From Pseudacidovorax sp. (lineage in GTDB: Bacteria > Pseudomonadota > Gammaproteobacteria > Burkholderiales > Burkholderiaceae_C), in NCBI RefSeq assembly GCF_017991995.1, contig NZ_JAGOPN010000006.1, positions 1-64,000 on the forward strand: a stretch of DNA of 64,000 nucleotides, written 5' to 3'. Under the pieces are notes generated by a model. The model saw only the letters and a list, made by a program, of their open reading frames with translations, ran no database searches and was not told the DNA's origin. Each line of letters begins with the position of its first letter. The first letter of the stretch is position 1. A program made the translations under genes and the position numbers. Below, piece after piece: positions 6,914 through 18,554 of the stretch.

Positions 6914-9682
6914 ATGACCGAGCGCGAACGCCCCGACCCCGACGCCCTGCTGGCCCAGATGCAGGCCGAGGATGGGCGCGCCCGCCGGGGCCGGCTGCGC
7001 ATCTACTTCGGCGCCAACGCCGGCGTGGGCAAGACCTGGTCCATGCTCAGCGCCGCCCAGCGCGAGCGCGCCGCGGGCCGCGATGTGGTGGTCGGCGTGG
7101 TCGAGACCCACGGCCGCGCCGAGACCGCCGCGCTGCTCCACGGCCTGGAGCAGTTGCCACTGCGCCAGACGCCGCACCGCGGCCATGTGCTGCGCGAGTT
7201 CGACCTGGACGCCGCCCTGGCGCGTCGCCCGCAGTTGCTGCTGGTGGACGAGCTGGCCCACAGCAACGCCCCCGGCTCGCGCCACGGCAAGCGCTGGCAG
7301 GACGTGCAGGAGCTGCTGGAGGCCGGCATCGAGGTCTGGACCGCCCTGAATGTGCAGCACCTGGAAAGCCTCAACGGCACGGTGGGCGCCATCACCGGCA
7401 TCCGCGTGCACGAGACCGTGCCCGACGGCGTGCTGGACGAGGCCGACGAGGTGGTGCTGGTCGATGCCACACCCGACGAGCTGCTGGCCCGCCTGGCCGC
7501 CGGCAAGGTCTATGTGCCGCATCAGGCGCGGCAGGCGCAACAGAACTTCTTCCGCAAGGGCAACCTGATCGCGCTGCGCGAGATCGCCCTGCGCCGCACG
7601 GCCGAGCATGTGGAGGACGACGTGCGCGGCTGGCGGGTGGAGCAGTCCGGCGCCCGCGCCGACGGCCAGACGCCACCGGCCTGGAACACTTCGGGCGCGC
7701 TATTGGCGGCCATCGGCCCGGGCGAAGCGGCGGCCCACACGGTGCGTGTGGCGGCGCGCATGGCCGGCCAGCTCAACGTGCGCTGGCATGCAGCCTACGT
7801 GGAAACGGCGCGGCTCGCCCGCCTGCCCGCCGCCCGGCGCGACCAGGTGCTGGCCGCCCTGCACCTGGCCGAGGAGCTGGGCGCCGAGACCGCCGTGCTC
7901 ACCGATGAGGACGTGGCCGGCGCGCTGGCCGCGCAGGCGCGGCGCCTCAACTGCGCCACGCTGATCCTCGGCCCTGCGGCCGGCAGCGCGGACGCGCCCG
8001 CCTGGGACCGCTGGCTGGCCCGCATCCGCCGGCCGCTGGCCGAGCGGCTGGGTCGCCGCGCGCCCGACCTGGACCTGGTCTGCGTGGGCCGCGCCGACAG
8101 CGCCCGCCGCCTGGCCCGCTCGCCCGCCGGCCTGCGCCATGCGAGCACCGAGGACGAACCCGCCCGTGCGGCGGGGCCGTGGAAAGGGCTGGCCTGCGCC
8201 GCGGCCGTCTGCGTGGGCGTGACGCTGCTGGCCACGCCCCTGTCGGGCGTACTGGAGCTGTCGAACATCGTCATGCTCTACCTGCTGGGCGTGGTGGGCG
8301 TGGCCTGGCGCTTCGGCCGCACACCGGCGGCCTTCGGTGCGCTGCTCAACGTGCTGGCCTTCGACTTCTTCTTCGTGCAGCCCACCTTCTCCTTCGCGGT
8401 GAGCGACGTGCAGTACGTGCTGACCTTCGCCGTCATGCTGGGCGTGGGCCTGCTGGTGGGCCAGCTCACGGCAGGGCTGCGCTTCCAGGCCGCCGTGTCG
8501 GCCAGCCGGGCGCTGCGCACGCAGTCGCTGTTCGAGCTGACGCGCGACCTGTCGGCCGCGCTGGAGCGAACACAGGTGGCGGACATCGGCGCCGCCGCCG
8601 TGCAGCGGCATTTCGGCGGCGAGGCGCTGGTGCTCACCGCCGACGCGCAGGACCGGCTGCAGCCGCCGGCCGCCGCGCCCGCGGGCTTCGACTTCAGCGT
8701 GGCCGACTGGGCCTGGCAGCATGGCCAGAGCGCAGGCCTGGGCACCGGCACGCTGTCGGCCCAGCCCTGGCACTACGTGGCGCTCAAGGCACCGATGCGG
8801 GTGCGCGGCGTGCTGGCCCTGCGGCCGGCCGAGCCACGCTGGCTGCTCGTGCCCGAGCAGGCCCAGCAGCTGGAGACGCTGGCCCGCCAGATCGCCATCG
8901 CCGTGGAGCGGGTGCACTACGTGGAGGTGGCACAGCAGGCGGTCGTCGACATCGAATCCGAACGCCTGCGCAACGCACTCCTGGGCGCCCTGTCGCACGA
9001 CGTGCGCACGCCGCTCACGGCGCTGATCGCGCTGGCCGAATCGCTGCAGCGCCTGCCCGGCGCCGATGCCTCGCCCGCCATCGGCGAGGCCACACAGGCC
9101 ATCGTGGCGCAGGCCCGGGCGCTGAGCGCCCTGGTCAACAACCTGCTGGACATGGCGCGGCTCGAAAGCGGGGCGGCCGGCGGCGCTGTGAGCCTGCGGC
9201 GCGACTGGCAGTCGGTGGAGGAAGTGGTGGGCAGTGCCATCCGCGCCACGCGCTCCGTGCTGCCCGCGGGTGCCGTTCGCACGTCCCTGCCCGCCGACTT
9301 GCCGCTGGTCGAGTTCGACGCCGTGCTGCTCGAGCGCGTGCTGGTCAACCTGCTGGAGAACGCGGCCCGCTATGGCGCGCCGCCGGTGCTGATCTCGGCC
9401 CGCGCGCTGCCGCAGACGCTGCAGCTCACGGTGCGCGACCATGGCCCGGGCCTGCCCGCATCGCTGCAGGGCCAGCCGGACCCGCTCTTCGAGAAGTTCA
9501 CCCGGGGCCATGCCGAGTCGGCCACGCCCGGCGTGGGCCTGGGCCTGGCCATCTGCAAGGCCATCGTGCAGGCCCATGGCGGACAGATCCATGCGGCCGA
9601 TGCGGTGCCGGACGAGGCCGGCGGCGGCGCAGAATTCACCGTCGTGCTGCCGCGGCGCGACCCACCCGCCGCGCCCGCCTGA
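6914..9682 (+). CDS. kdpD: Osmosensitive K(+) sensor histidine kinase KdpD
   Basis: KdpD (922 residues) senses potassium limitation and phosphorylates KdpE. The N-terminal KdpD domain carries the Walker A motif GANAGVGKT (residues 33-41) and the LVDELAHSNAPG segment. It is followed by a USP-like domain, four closely spaced membrane helices (DUF4118, about residues 430-530), a GAF-like region, the HisKA box LSHDVRTPLTAL with His695, and an HATPase domain (NLLENAARYG, GLGLAICKAIV). The gene follows the porin by 33 bp and precedes kdpE by 11 bp, so kdpDE form one unit. Confidence 0.96.
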   Translation: MTERERPDPDALLAQMQAEDGRARRGRLRIYFGANAGVGKTWSMLSAAQRERAAGRDVVVGVVETHGRAETAALLHGLEQLPLRQTPHRGHVLREFDLDAALARRPQLLLVDELAHSNAPGSRHGKRWQDVQELLEAGIEVWTALNVQHLESLNGTVGAITGIRVHETVPDGVLDEADEVVLVDATPDELLARLAAGKVYVPHQARQAQQNFFRKGNLIALREIALRRTAEHVEDDVRGWRVEQSGARADGQTPPAWNTSGALLAAIGPGEAAAHTVRVAARMAGQLNVRWHAAYVETARLARLPAARRDQVLAALHLAEELGAETAVLTDEDVAGALAAQARRLNCATLILGPAAGSADAPAWDRWLARIRRPLAERLGRRAPDLDLVCVGRADSARRLARSPAGLRHASTEDEPARAAGPWKGLACAAAVCVGVTLLATPLSGVLELSNIVMLYLLGVVGVAWRFGRTPAAFGALLNVLAFDFFFVQPTFSFAVSDVQYVLTFAVMLGVGLLVGQLTAGLRFQAAVSASRALRTQSLFELTRDLSAALERTQVADIGAAAVQRHFGGEALVLTADAQDRLQPPAAAPAGFDFSVADWAWQHGQSAGLGTGTLSAQPWHYVALKAPMRVRGVLALRPAEPRWLLVPEQAQQLETLARQIAIAVERVHYVEVAQQAVVDIESERLRNALLGALSHDVRTPLTALIALAESLQRLPGADASPAIGEATQAIVAQARALSALVNNLLDMARLESGAAGGAVSLRRDWQSVEEVVGSAIRATRSVLPAGAVRTSLPADLPLVEFDAVLLERVLVNLLENAARYGAPPVLISARALPQTLQLTVRDHGPGLPASLQGQPDPLFEKFTRGHAESATPGVGLGLAICKAIVQAHGGQIHAADAVPDEAGGGAEFTVVLPRRDPPAAPA

Positions 9683-9693
9683 ACCCTTCCGCC

Positions 9694-10431
<738 letters not shown>

Positions 10432-10514
10432 TGCCAATTCGGCCCGGGCGGACGTGGGACAGGCCGCACACGCGACACCGGCAGGCGCGGTCAGGAACGC
10501 AAACGCGGCCGGGC

Positions 10515-10520
10515 TATCAT
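10515..10520 (+). promoter_or_regulatory. Candidate -10 element for nhaA
   Basis: TATCAT lies seven bases before the point where the structured nhaA leader begins. No good -35 hexamer is visible at 17 bp, so this assignment is tentative. Confidence 0.4.
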
Positions 10521-10526
10521 GATTGG

Positions 10527-10603
10527 CTGGGTGCGAGGCGCAGACGGGCGCCACGCAGGAGTCGCGAAGGTCGGGCCGCCTCGCGGATTGCTCCTGGAGA
10601 TCC
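10527..10603 (+). ncRNA. Structured nhaA leader, candidate Li+ riboswitch (nhaA-I type)
   Basis: Two helices are visible. TGCG-A-GGCGC (10532-10541) pairs with GCGCC-A-CGCA (10548-10557). CAGGAG-T-CGCG (10556-10566) pairs with CGCG (10582-10585) and CTCCTG (10591-10596). The two helices share 10556-10557, so they compete or stack. The right arm of the second helix runs into the GGAG ribosome binding site (10596-10599) of nhaA, so folding could hide it. The nhaA-I RNA motif is a known lithium-sensing class upstream of nhaA; location and general architecture fit, but I could not align it to the consensus. Confidence 0.6.
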
Positions 10604-10608
10604 GTCCC

Positions 10609-12018
10609 ATGCATCGGACCGTCGCCCCCCACGCCCTTCCGCGCGCACAGCGCATCGCCCAACGCGCCTTTGCGGCCTTCGAACGCTTTCTCCACATCGA
10701 AGCCGTCAGCGGCATCGTGCTGCTGGCTGCGGCCGCCTTCGCCCTGCTGTGGGCCAACTCGGAATGGCGGGACAGCTACGACGCGCTGTGGCACCTGCCC
10801 GTGGGCGTGGCCGTCGGTGCCTGGTCAGCGGCGCCCTCGCTGCACTTCTGGATCAACGACGGCCTGATGACGCTGTTCTTCCTGGTCGTAGGCATGGAGA
10901 TCCGCCGCGAGATCCACGAAGGCGCGCTCTCCAACCTGCGGCAGGCGCTGCTGCCCATCGGCGCCGCGCTGGGCGGCGTGGCCGTTCCGGCGCTGCTGTA
11001 TCTGGCGCTCAACCACGACCCGGTGCGGCAATCCGGCTGGGCCGTGCCCACGGCCACCGACATCGCTTTCGCCGTCGGCGTGCTCGCCCTGCTGGGGCGC
11101 GGCATTCCGGGCAACGTGCGCGTCTTCCTGCTGGCCCTGGCCATCATCGACGACGTGATCGCGGTGCTGATCATCGCCCTCTTCTACTCCGGCGGACTGG
11201 CGCCGGCCGGCTTCGCGGTGGCGGCCATTGGGGTGCTGATGGTGCTGGGCCTGCAGCGCATCGGTGCCGGCTCGGCCTGGGCCTATGTGCTGCCGGGCGC
11301 GGTGCTGTGGGGCGGCATCCTGATGACCGGCGCGCACCCGACCCTGGCCGGCGTGGTGCTGGGCCTGATGACGCCCGTGCGTCCCGGCCGCCTGGGCCAG
11401 CCGGCGCAGGCGCTGATCGACGAGGCGGCGGCCCGGCTGCGCAGCGCGGCCGCCGATGCGCGCCTGGGCGCCGCGCCGGCCGCGCTGCTGCATCCGCGGC
11501 GCCAGCTGCTGCAGGCCCAGCGCGAGCTCGTGCCGCCGGTCTCGCGCGTGCAGATGACGCTGCATCCCTGGGTCGCCTTCGGCGTGATGCCCATCTTCGC
11601 GCTGGCCAATGCCGGCGTGCACCTGGGCGGTGGCGGCGGCGATGCCGGCGCGGCGGTCTGGGTGATGGCGGGGGTGATGGTGGCCCTGGTGGCCGGCAAG
11701 CCGCTGGGCGTCGTCGGCGCGAGCTGGCTCATGGTGCGCAGCGGCCTGTGCCGGCTGCCGCCTGGCGTGGACTGGGGCGGCATCTGGCTGGTGGGCCTGC
11801 TGGCCGGCATCGGCTTCACCATGTCCATCTTCATCGCCATGCTGGCCTTTGCAGACCCAGACCTGCTGGCCGCCGCCAAGCTGGGCGTGCTGGGTGCCTC
11901 GGTGGTGGCGGCCGTGCTGGGGCTGGGCTGGGGCGCGGTGTATCGTCGCCGCGCAGCGCGGACGGACGCCGTGCCGCACGACCTTTCCCACCCCTCCCTG
12001 GCCGACGACCGCCCATGA
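10609..12018 (+). CDS. nhaA: Na+/H+ antiporter NhaA
   Basis: NhaA exports Na+ or Li+ in exchange for protons at the inner membrane. The 469-residue product has about 12 membrane helices and the ion-binding motif [12 protein letters not shown] with the paired aspartates, preceded by [20 protein letters not shown] 10609 is chosen because GGAGA sits 8 bases upstream; the open frame extends further upstream only through the structured leader. It is longer than the E. coli protein (388) because of an extended N-terminus and an Ala/Arg-rich loop near residues 270-310. Its stop overlaps the tag start. Confidence 0.93.
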   Translation: MHRTVAPHALPRAQRIAQRAFAAFERFLHIEAVSGIVLLAAAAFALLWANSEWRDSYDALWHLPVGVAVGAWSAAPSLHFWINDGLMTLFFLVVGMEIRREIHEGALSNLRQALLPIGAALGGVAVPALLYLALNHDPVRQSGWAVPTATDIAFAVGVLALLGRGIPGNVRVFLLALAIIDDVIAVLIIALFYSGGLAPAGFAVAAIGVLMVLGLQRIGAGSAWAYVLPGAVLWGGILMTGAHPTLAGVVLGLMTPVRPGRLGQPAQALIDEAAARLRSAAADARLGAAPAALLHPRRQLLQAQRELVPPVSRVQMTLHPWVAFGVMPIFALANAGVHLGGGGGDAGAAVWVMAGVMVALVAGKPLGVVGASWLMVRSGLCRLPPGVDWGGIWLVGLLAGIGFTMSIFIAMLAFADPDLLAAAKLGVLGASVVAAVLGLGWGAVYRRRAARTDAVPHDLSHPSLADDRP

Positions 12019-12632
12019 TGACCACCCTGCCCGGCCCTGACGGCCACGAACGCTGCCGCTGGTGCGCCGCCACGCCACAGTACGGCGCCTACCACGACGA
12101 CGAATGGGGCTACCCCGTGGCCGACGACCGGCGCCTCTTCGAGAAGCTGTGCCTGGAAGGCTTCCAGTCCGGCCTGAGCTGGCTGACCATCCTGAACAAG
12201 CGCGAGAACTTCCGCGCCGCCTTCCACGGCTTCGACATCGCGCGCGTGGCCGCCTTCGGCGAGTCGGATGTCGAGCGGCTGCTGCAGGACGCGGGCATCG
12301 TGCGCCACCGCGGCAAGATCGAGGCGGCCATCCACAACGCCCGCTGCGCGCAGGAACTCATCGCCCGTGAAGGCTCGCTGGCCGCCTATGTGTGGCGGCA
12401 CGAGGTGCCGGCCGATCGCGGCGATGGCGTGACGGTGCGCGCCACCTCGCCCGCCTCCATCGCCATGTCCAAGGACCTCAAGAAGCGCGGCTGGAAGTTC
12501 GTCGGCCCCACCACGGTGTACGCATTCATGCAGGCGATGGGACTGGTCAACGACCATGCGGCGGGCTGCGCCTTCCGCGAGAAGGCGGTGCAGGCGCGGG
12601 CGCGCTTCCAGCCACCCACGGGCCGCGGCTGA
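12015..12632 (+). CDS. tag: DNA-3-methyladenine glycosylase I
   Basis: Tag removes 3-methyladenine from alkylated DNA as the first step of base excision repair. The 205-residue protein has the family N-terminus [19 protein letters not shown], the motif [18 protein letters not shown], and a C-terminal NDHAAGC; the cysteines and histidines of these segments form the structural zinc site of the family. The ATG at 12015 (or the adjacent in-frame ATG at 12018) overlaps the nhaA stop, so translation is probably coupled. The functional link with nhaA is not obvious. Confidence 0.95.
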   Translation: MMTTLPGPDGHERCRWCAATPQYGAYHDDEWGYPVADDRRLFEKLCLEGFQSGLSWLTILNKRENFRAAFHGFDIARVAAFGESDVERLLQDAGIVRHRGKIEAAIHNARCAQELIAREGSLAAYVWRHEVPADRGDGVTVRATSPASIAMSKDLKKRGWKFVGPTTVYAFMQAMGLVNDHAAGCAFREKAVQARARFQPPTGRG

Positions 12633-12707
12633 ACGGCTGCGGCTGAGCGCCGGCCGCGACGTCGCGTCGCCCTGTCCCGCCCGCAGGCGCGTGGTTTGAT
12701 GAGGCGC

Positions 12708-14057
<1,350 letters not shown>

Positions 14058-14077
14058 GGGGCATTCCTTGTGCAAGG

Positions 14078-14118
14078 CTGCCATTCTGGCGGTGCCAGGA
14101 TGGCAGCTCAACTGCCAT
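14078..14118. promoter_or_regulatory. Triple ATGGCAG/CTGCCAT motif, candidate FisR-type enhancer
   Basis: ATGGCAG (14100-14106) and CTGCCAT (14112-14118) form a perfect 7-bp inverted repeat with a 5-bp spacer. A third CTGCCAT lies at 14078-14084, and TGGC-GGT-GCCA at 14087-14097. The cluster is about 100 bp upstream of the -24/-12 element, a usual distance for an enhancer-binding protein, and it also lies just upstream of the regulator's own ribosome binding site. Confidence 0.6.
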
Positions 14119-14211
14119 GACAGGCGCAGCCGCGCCATCGCGCCGTGTCACCCCGCGCAAGAAATTCTTTTATCTCCACCACTTGCGCGTTTTCCTCGGC
14201 GGGCGGCCGCG

Positions 14212-14227
14212 TGGCATGGATATTGGA
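14212..14227 (+). promoter_or_regulatory. Candidate sigma-54 (-24/-12) promoter
   Basis: TGGCAT, five bases, then TTGGA matches TGGCAC-N5-TTGCW except for the C of the -12 GC, which is G here. It lies 36 bp before the MBL gene and faces it, downstream of the enhancer-like palindromes and divergent from a sigma-54 activator gene. Confidence 0.6.
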
Positions 14228-14262
14228 TTGATCCAGGGCAAACCATCTGCCAAGGAGACGCC

Positions 14263-15159
14263 ATGCCATCCGCTGCCACCCTGCATATCGAGCATTTCTT
14301 CGACCCGGACACCTGGACGCTGAGCTATCTGGTGCTCGATCCCGCCACGTACCAATGTGCCCTGGTGGACAGCGTGCTCGGCTACGACCCCAAATCGGGC
14401 CGCACCTCCCACGCGCCCGCCGACCGCCTCATCGCCCGGGTTCGCGAGCTGGGCGCCACGGTGGCCTGGATCCTGGAAACGCATGTGCATGCCGACCACC
14501 TCACGGCCGCGCCCTAACTGCAGCAGCAACTGGGCGGGCGCATCGGCATCGGCAACCGCATCACGCGTGTGCAGCAGGTCTTCGGCGCACTGTTCAACGC
14601 GGGCGAAGGCTTCGCCAGCGACGGCCGGCAGTTCGACCACCTGTTCGAGGATGGCGAGGCCTTCCAGGTCGGCAAGTTGCAGGTGGAGGCCATGCACACG
14701 CCGGGCCACACGCCCGCCTGCATGACCTACGTCGTGCGTTCCGGCCCCGGCGAGGACGCCGACATCGCGGCCTTCGTGGGCGACACGCTGTTCATGCCCG
14801 ACTACGGCACGGCCCGCTGCGACTTTCCGGGCGGGGATGCGCACACGCTGTTCCGCTCCATCCGCCGGGTGCTGGCCCTGCCGCCACGCACGCGGCTGTA
14901 CATGTGCCACGACTACCAGCCCGGCGGCCGCCCGCTGCAGTGGGTGAGCACGGTGGCCGAGCAGCGCGCGCACAACGTCCATGTGCACGACGGCATCGAC
15001 GAGGACCACTTCGTCGCCATGCGCCGGGCGCGGGACGCGACGCTGGCCATGCCGGTGCTGATCCTGCCCTCGGTGCAGGTCAACATGCGCGCCGGCCACC
15101 TGCCCGAGCCGGAGGCCGATGGCCGGCGCTACCTGAAGATCCCGGTGGATGCCCTCTGA
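14263..15159 (+). pseudogene. MBL-fold hydrolase (persulfide dioxygenase-like), nonsense codon 85
   Basis: The full frame (298 codons plus stop) reads as an MBL-fold protein of the Blh/ETHE1-like group that oxidises glutathione persulfide. It has the metal motif THVHADHL (near codons 78-85), MHTPGHT and GDTLF. An in-frame TAA at 14515-14517 interrupts it directly after THVHADHLTAAP. Homologues usually have Tyr (TAC) there, so a single C-to-A change explains it, and the frame continues unbroken to 15159. An AAGGAGA site precedes ATG 14263. A sequencing error, a recent pseudogene, or stop-codon readthrough are all possible. Confidence 0.85.
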
Positions 15160-15196
15160 GCACCACCGCCCGGACGCCCCCACCAGGAGACACGTC

Positions 15197-16863
15197 ATGG
15201 ACATCAGGACCCTGAACGCCGACATCGCCGTCGGCCCGCAGATCACGCCCGCCGACGTCGCCGCGCTGGCCGCCGCGGGCTACCGCGCGATCCTCTGCAA
15301 CCGCCCGAACGGCGAAGGTGCCGACCAGCCCGGCTTCGCAGAGATCGCCCAGGCCGCGCAGGCTTGCGGCCTGCCGGTGCATCACCTGCCGGTCGAATCG
15401 GGCACGGTGCGCGACGAGGACGCCCAGGCCTTCGGCGTGCTGCTGGCCAGTCTGCCCAAGCCGGTGTTCGCCTACTGCCGAACGGGCACGCGCTCGGCCA
15501 CGCTTTGGGCGCTGTCGCAGGCCACGAAGCTGCCGCTGCCCGAGATCCTGCAGCGCGCCCGCTCGGCCGGCTACGACCTGCAGGCCGTGGTCCGCCGCGT
15601 GGCCAACGGCGGCCAGACGCCCGGCGGTGCAATCGATGCCACGCACGACATCGTCATCGTGGGCGGCGGCGCCGCCGGCGCGGCCGTGGCGGCCAGCCTG
15701 CTTGCGCGCCGCCGCGACCTGGACATCGCCATCATCGACCCGGCCGAGGTGCACTACTACCAGCCCGGCTGGACCATGGTGGGCGCCGGCGTGTTCAAGC
15801 CCGAGGTGACGGCGCGCACCATGGCCTCGGTGCTGCCGCGCGGCGTGCGCTGGCTCAAGGGTGCCGTGGCCGCCTTCGAGTCCGAGCGCGACGCCGTCGT
15901 GCTCGACGGCTGCCGCGTCGTGCGCTACCGGCAGCTGGTGGTCTGCCCAGGGCTCAAGCTCGACTGGCAGGCCATTCCCGGCCTGCCCGAGACGCTGGGC
16001 CGCCATGGCGTGACCTCCAACTACCGCTACGACCTGGCGCCCTACACCTGGGAGCTGGTGCAGCGGCTGCGCGGCGGCAAGGCCGTCTTCACCCAGCCGC
16101 CCATGCCCATCAAGTGCGCGGGCGCGCCGCAGAAGGCGATGTACCTGTCGGCCGACCACTGGCGGCGCCAAGGCGTGCTGGACCAGGTCGACATCGATTT
16201 CTGCAATGCAGGCGCCGTGCTCTTCGGCGTGGCCGACTATGTGCCCGCGCTGATGGAATACATCGCGCCTACGGCGTGCACCTGAACTTCGGCCACCAGC
16301 TGGTGGCGGTGGACGGGCCGGCCCGGCGGGCCACCTTCATCCACACGCACACGGACGGTCGGAAGGAAGCCGTGCTGAAGGACTTCGACCTGCTGCATGT
16401 GGTGCCGCCACAGACCGCCCCCGACTTCGTGCGCGTGAGCCCGCTGGCCGATGCGGCCGGCTGGGTGGACGTGGACCCGGCCACGCTGCGCCACAAGCGC
16501 CATGCCAACGTCTTCGCGCTGGGCGACTGTGCCAACACCACCAACGCCAAGACTGCTGCCGCAACGCGCAAGCAGGCGCCGGTGGTGGCGCACAACCTGC
16601 TGGCTGCGCTGGGCCACGCCAAGGGCGAGGCGCGCTACGACGGCTACGGCTCCTGTCCGCTCACTGTGGAGCGCGGCAAGATCGTGCTGGCCGAATTCGT
16701 CTACGGCGGCAAGGTGGCGCCGACCTTTCCGAACTGGCTGATCGACGGTACGCGTCCATCGACGCTGGCCTGGTACCTGAAGGACCGGGTACTGCCGCCG
16801 ATGTACTGGTCCGGCATGCTCAAGGGCCGCGAATGGCTGGCCGAGCCGGCCCTGACCGAGTGA
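15197..16863 (+). pseudogene. Sulfurtransferase (DUF442)-SQR-like FAD oxidoreductase fusion, frameshifted
   Basis: The first about 110 residues are a phosphatase/rhodanese-like domain of the TIGR01244/DUF442 type with active-site loop YCRTGTRSA. They are fused to an NAD(P)/FAD oxidoreductase resembling sulfide:quinone reductase, with GGGAAGAAVAA at the FAD site and VFALGDCANTTNAKTA near the end. Such fusions are known beside Blh-type hydrolases. Near 16264-16272 the expected EYIARYGVHLNFGH reads EYIAPTACT and stops at 16285. One missing base (GCGCGCTAC to GCGCCTAC) restores the reading to 16863. RBS AGGAGA precedes ATG 15197. As read, the enzyme loses about 190 C-terminal residues. Confidence 0.88.
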
Positions 16864-16873
16864 GGGTGGCGCC

Positions 16874-17695
16874 ATGACTGCCCTGCTCATCAGCCTGTCG
16901 ATGGGCGCCGCCGTGGGCCTGGTGCTGGCCCTCAGCGGCGCGGGAGGCGGCATCCTGGCGGTGCCGCTGTTGGTCTTCGGCCTGCACCTGAGCATGGTGC
17001 AGGCGGCGCCGGTGGGCCTGATCGCGGTGGGGCTGGCCTCGGCCCTGGGGGCGGTGCTGGCGCTGCGCGAGGGCAAGGTGCGCTACCGCGCCGCGGCCAT
17101 CATCGGCGTGACGGGCATGGCCTTCGCGCCGTTGGGCGTGATGCTGGCGCACCGGCTGCCCAATGCGCCGCTGATGGTGGGCTTCTCGCTGGTGCTGGCC
17201 TGGGTGGCGGTGCGCAGCATCCGGCAGTCGCTGGCGCCCGTGCCGGCCGGGCCTTCCGCGCCGTCTGCGCTGCAGGTGTGCCGGCTCGATCCGGTGCGTG
17301 GGCAGCTGCGGCTGGTGTCGCCCTGCGTTCTCGCGCTGGGCGCCACCGGCGCGCTCTCGGGCCTGCTGAGCGGGCTGCTGGGCGTGGGTGGCGGCTTCGT
17401 CATCGTGCCGATGCTGGGCGCCTTCTCCAATGTACCGATCCGCGGCATCGTCGCCACCTCGCTGGCCGTGATCGCACTGGTGTCGGTGGGCGGCGTGGCC
17501 GGCGCCGCCTCGCAGGGCGCCGTCGCCTGGGACGTGGCCCTGCCCTTCGCCGCCGGCGCCGTGCTGGCCTTGCTGGCCGGCCGCCGCCTGGGCGCGCGGC
17601 TGGCGGGGGCGCGACTGCAGCAGGCCTTCGGCGCAACGGCCGCCGCGGTCGCGGTGCTGGTGTTGCTGCGCGGGCTGGGGGTGTTGGCGCTGTAG
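16874..17695 (+). CDS. TauE/SafE-family sulfite/anion exporter
   Basis: This 273-residue membrane protein has about eight hydrophobic segments in two homologous halves, with the family glycine motifs SGAGGGILAVPLLVFGL (residues 17-33) and SGLLGVGGGFVIVPML (near 160-175). TauE/SafE permeases commonly export sulfite, thiosulfate or sulfoacetate. It starts 10 bp after the SQR-like gene with a GAGGGTGG site, so it would remove sulfite produced by persulfide oxidation. Its reading frame is intact, unlike the two genes before it. Confidence 0.88.
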   Translation: MTALLISLSMGAAVGLVLALSGAGGGILAVPLLVFGLHLSMVQAAPVGLIAVGLASALGAVLALREGKVRYRAAAIIGVTGMAFAPLGVMLAHRLPNAPLMVGFSLVLAWVAVRSIRQSLAPVPAGPSAPSALQVCRLDPVRGQLRLVSPCVLALGATGALSGLLSGLLGVGGGFVIVPMLGAFSNVPIRGIVATSLAVIALVSVGGVAGAASQGAVAWDVALPFAAGAVLALLAGRRLGARLAGARLQQAFGATAAAVAVLVLLRGLGVLAL

Positions 17696-17867
17696 GGAGG
17701 CCAGGAATCGCACCGCGGCAGCCGGCTGGCGCTGGGGTAGCCGGTGCGTGACTCTCAGCAGCGGCATGGACACCTATGGCGTTGCTGCGACGGTCGTCGC
17801 TGCGGCGCTCCGTCGAATGGATGAAGCCTTCGCGCCAAGCAGTCTCCGGCCGTGTGAGACTGGCACG

Positions 17868-18326
17868 ATGAATCGCGCCTTGCTGCTTCTCGTACCCCTG
17901 ACGGCGCTGGTCCTCACGGCGCCACCCGTGCACGCCCAAAAGGCGGTCTACAAATGCGTCACTCAGGGCAAAGTCCAATACAGCCACACGCCATGCGTCG
18001 GCGCCATCGAGATCGATGCCACCCCCACCCAGGGCGCCGACCGCTGGAGCGGCCAAAGCCGCAAGGGCCGGGACGTCCAGCGACTGGAATTCAACGAGCA
18101 GATGGGCCGGGCTGTGCGCCCCTTGACCGGCATGGACGATGCCCAATGGAAGACCGCCACCCACCGCCAGGCGCTCAGCCCTTCGGCCCGGCAGGAATGC
18201 GATCGACTGGACCCGATGCTGGCCGCGCAGAGAAGCCGGACGGACGCTGCGACAGTCGAAGAACGTGGCCGTGCCGATGTCCGCCTATGGCAGTTGAGAC
18301 GCAGGTTCGCCGATCTCGACTGCTGA
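17868..18326 (+). CDS. Secreted DUF4124-domain protein
   Basis: The 152-residue product starts with a signal peptide (MNRALLLLVPLTALVLT...VHAQ, cleavage near residue 23). The mature N-terminus VYKCVTQGKVQYSHTPC has the paired cysteines of the DUF4124 domain, a small periplasmic domain of unknown role. The remainder is charged and probably helical. The open frame extends upstream to 17748, but the signal peptide fixes the start at 17868. Its function is unknown, and it is separated by 172 bp from the permease gene. Confidence 0.75.
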   Translation: MNRALLLLVPLTALVLTAPPVHAQKAVYKCVTQGKVQYSHTPCVGAIEIDATPTQGADRWSGQSRKGRDVQRLEFNEQMGRAVRPLTGMDDAQWKTATHRQALSPSARQECDRLDPMLAAQRSRTDAATVEERGRADVRLWQLRRRFADLDC

Positions 18327-18554
18327 AGCCTAGCTTGCTGGCGGTGTCGGAGCATCCAGCGAAGCGGACGCGACCGCCTCGCCAACTCCTGAGTGCTGCG
18401 CGCCCCGCAGCGCCCGAACCGTGCAAGCAGCATGGGGGCACGATCAAGGTGCCATCGTGTCAGCAGGCCCGTACACCCTACGCTGGCCACAGCACGCCCA
18501 CCGGCGGCGCGAGGCGCGAGTGGGCGCAGGAAGAGAAAAGTGGCGGTGCGGGGG

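Noticed and set aside
14263-14517. Short intact ORF ending at 14517 as a complete gene
   Set aside because: The frame continues without interruption after the stop and carries the rest of the MBL fold, so the short ORF is a truncated fragment.
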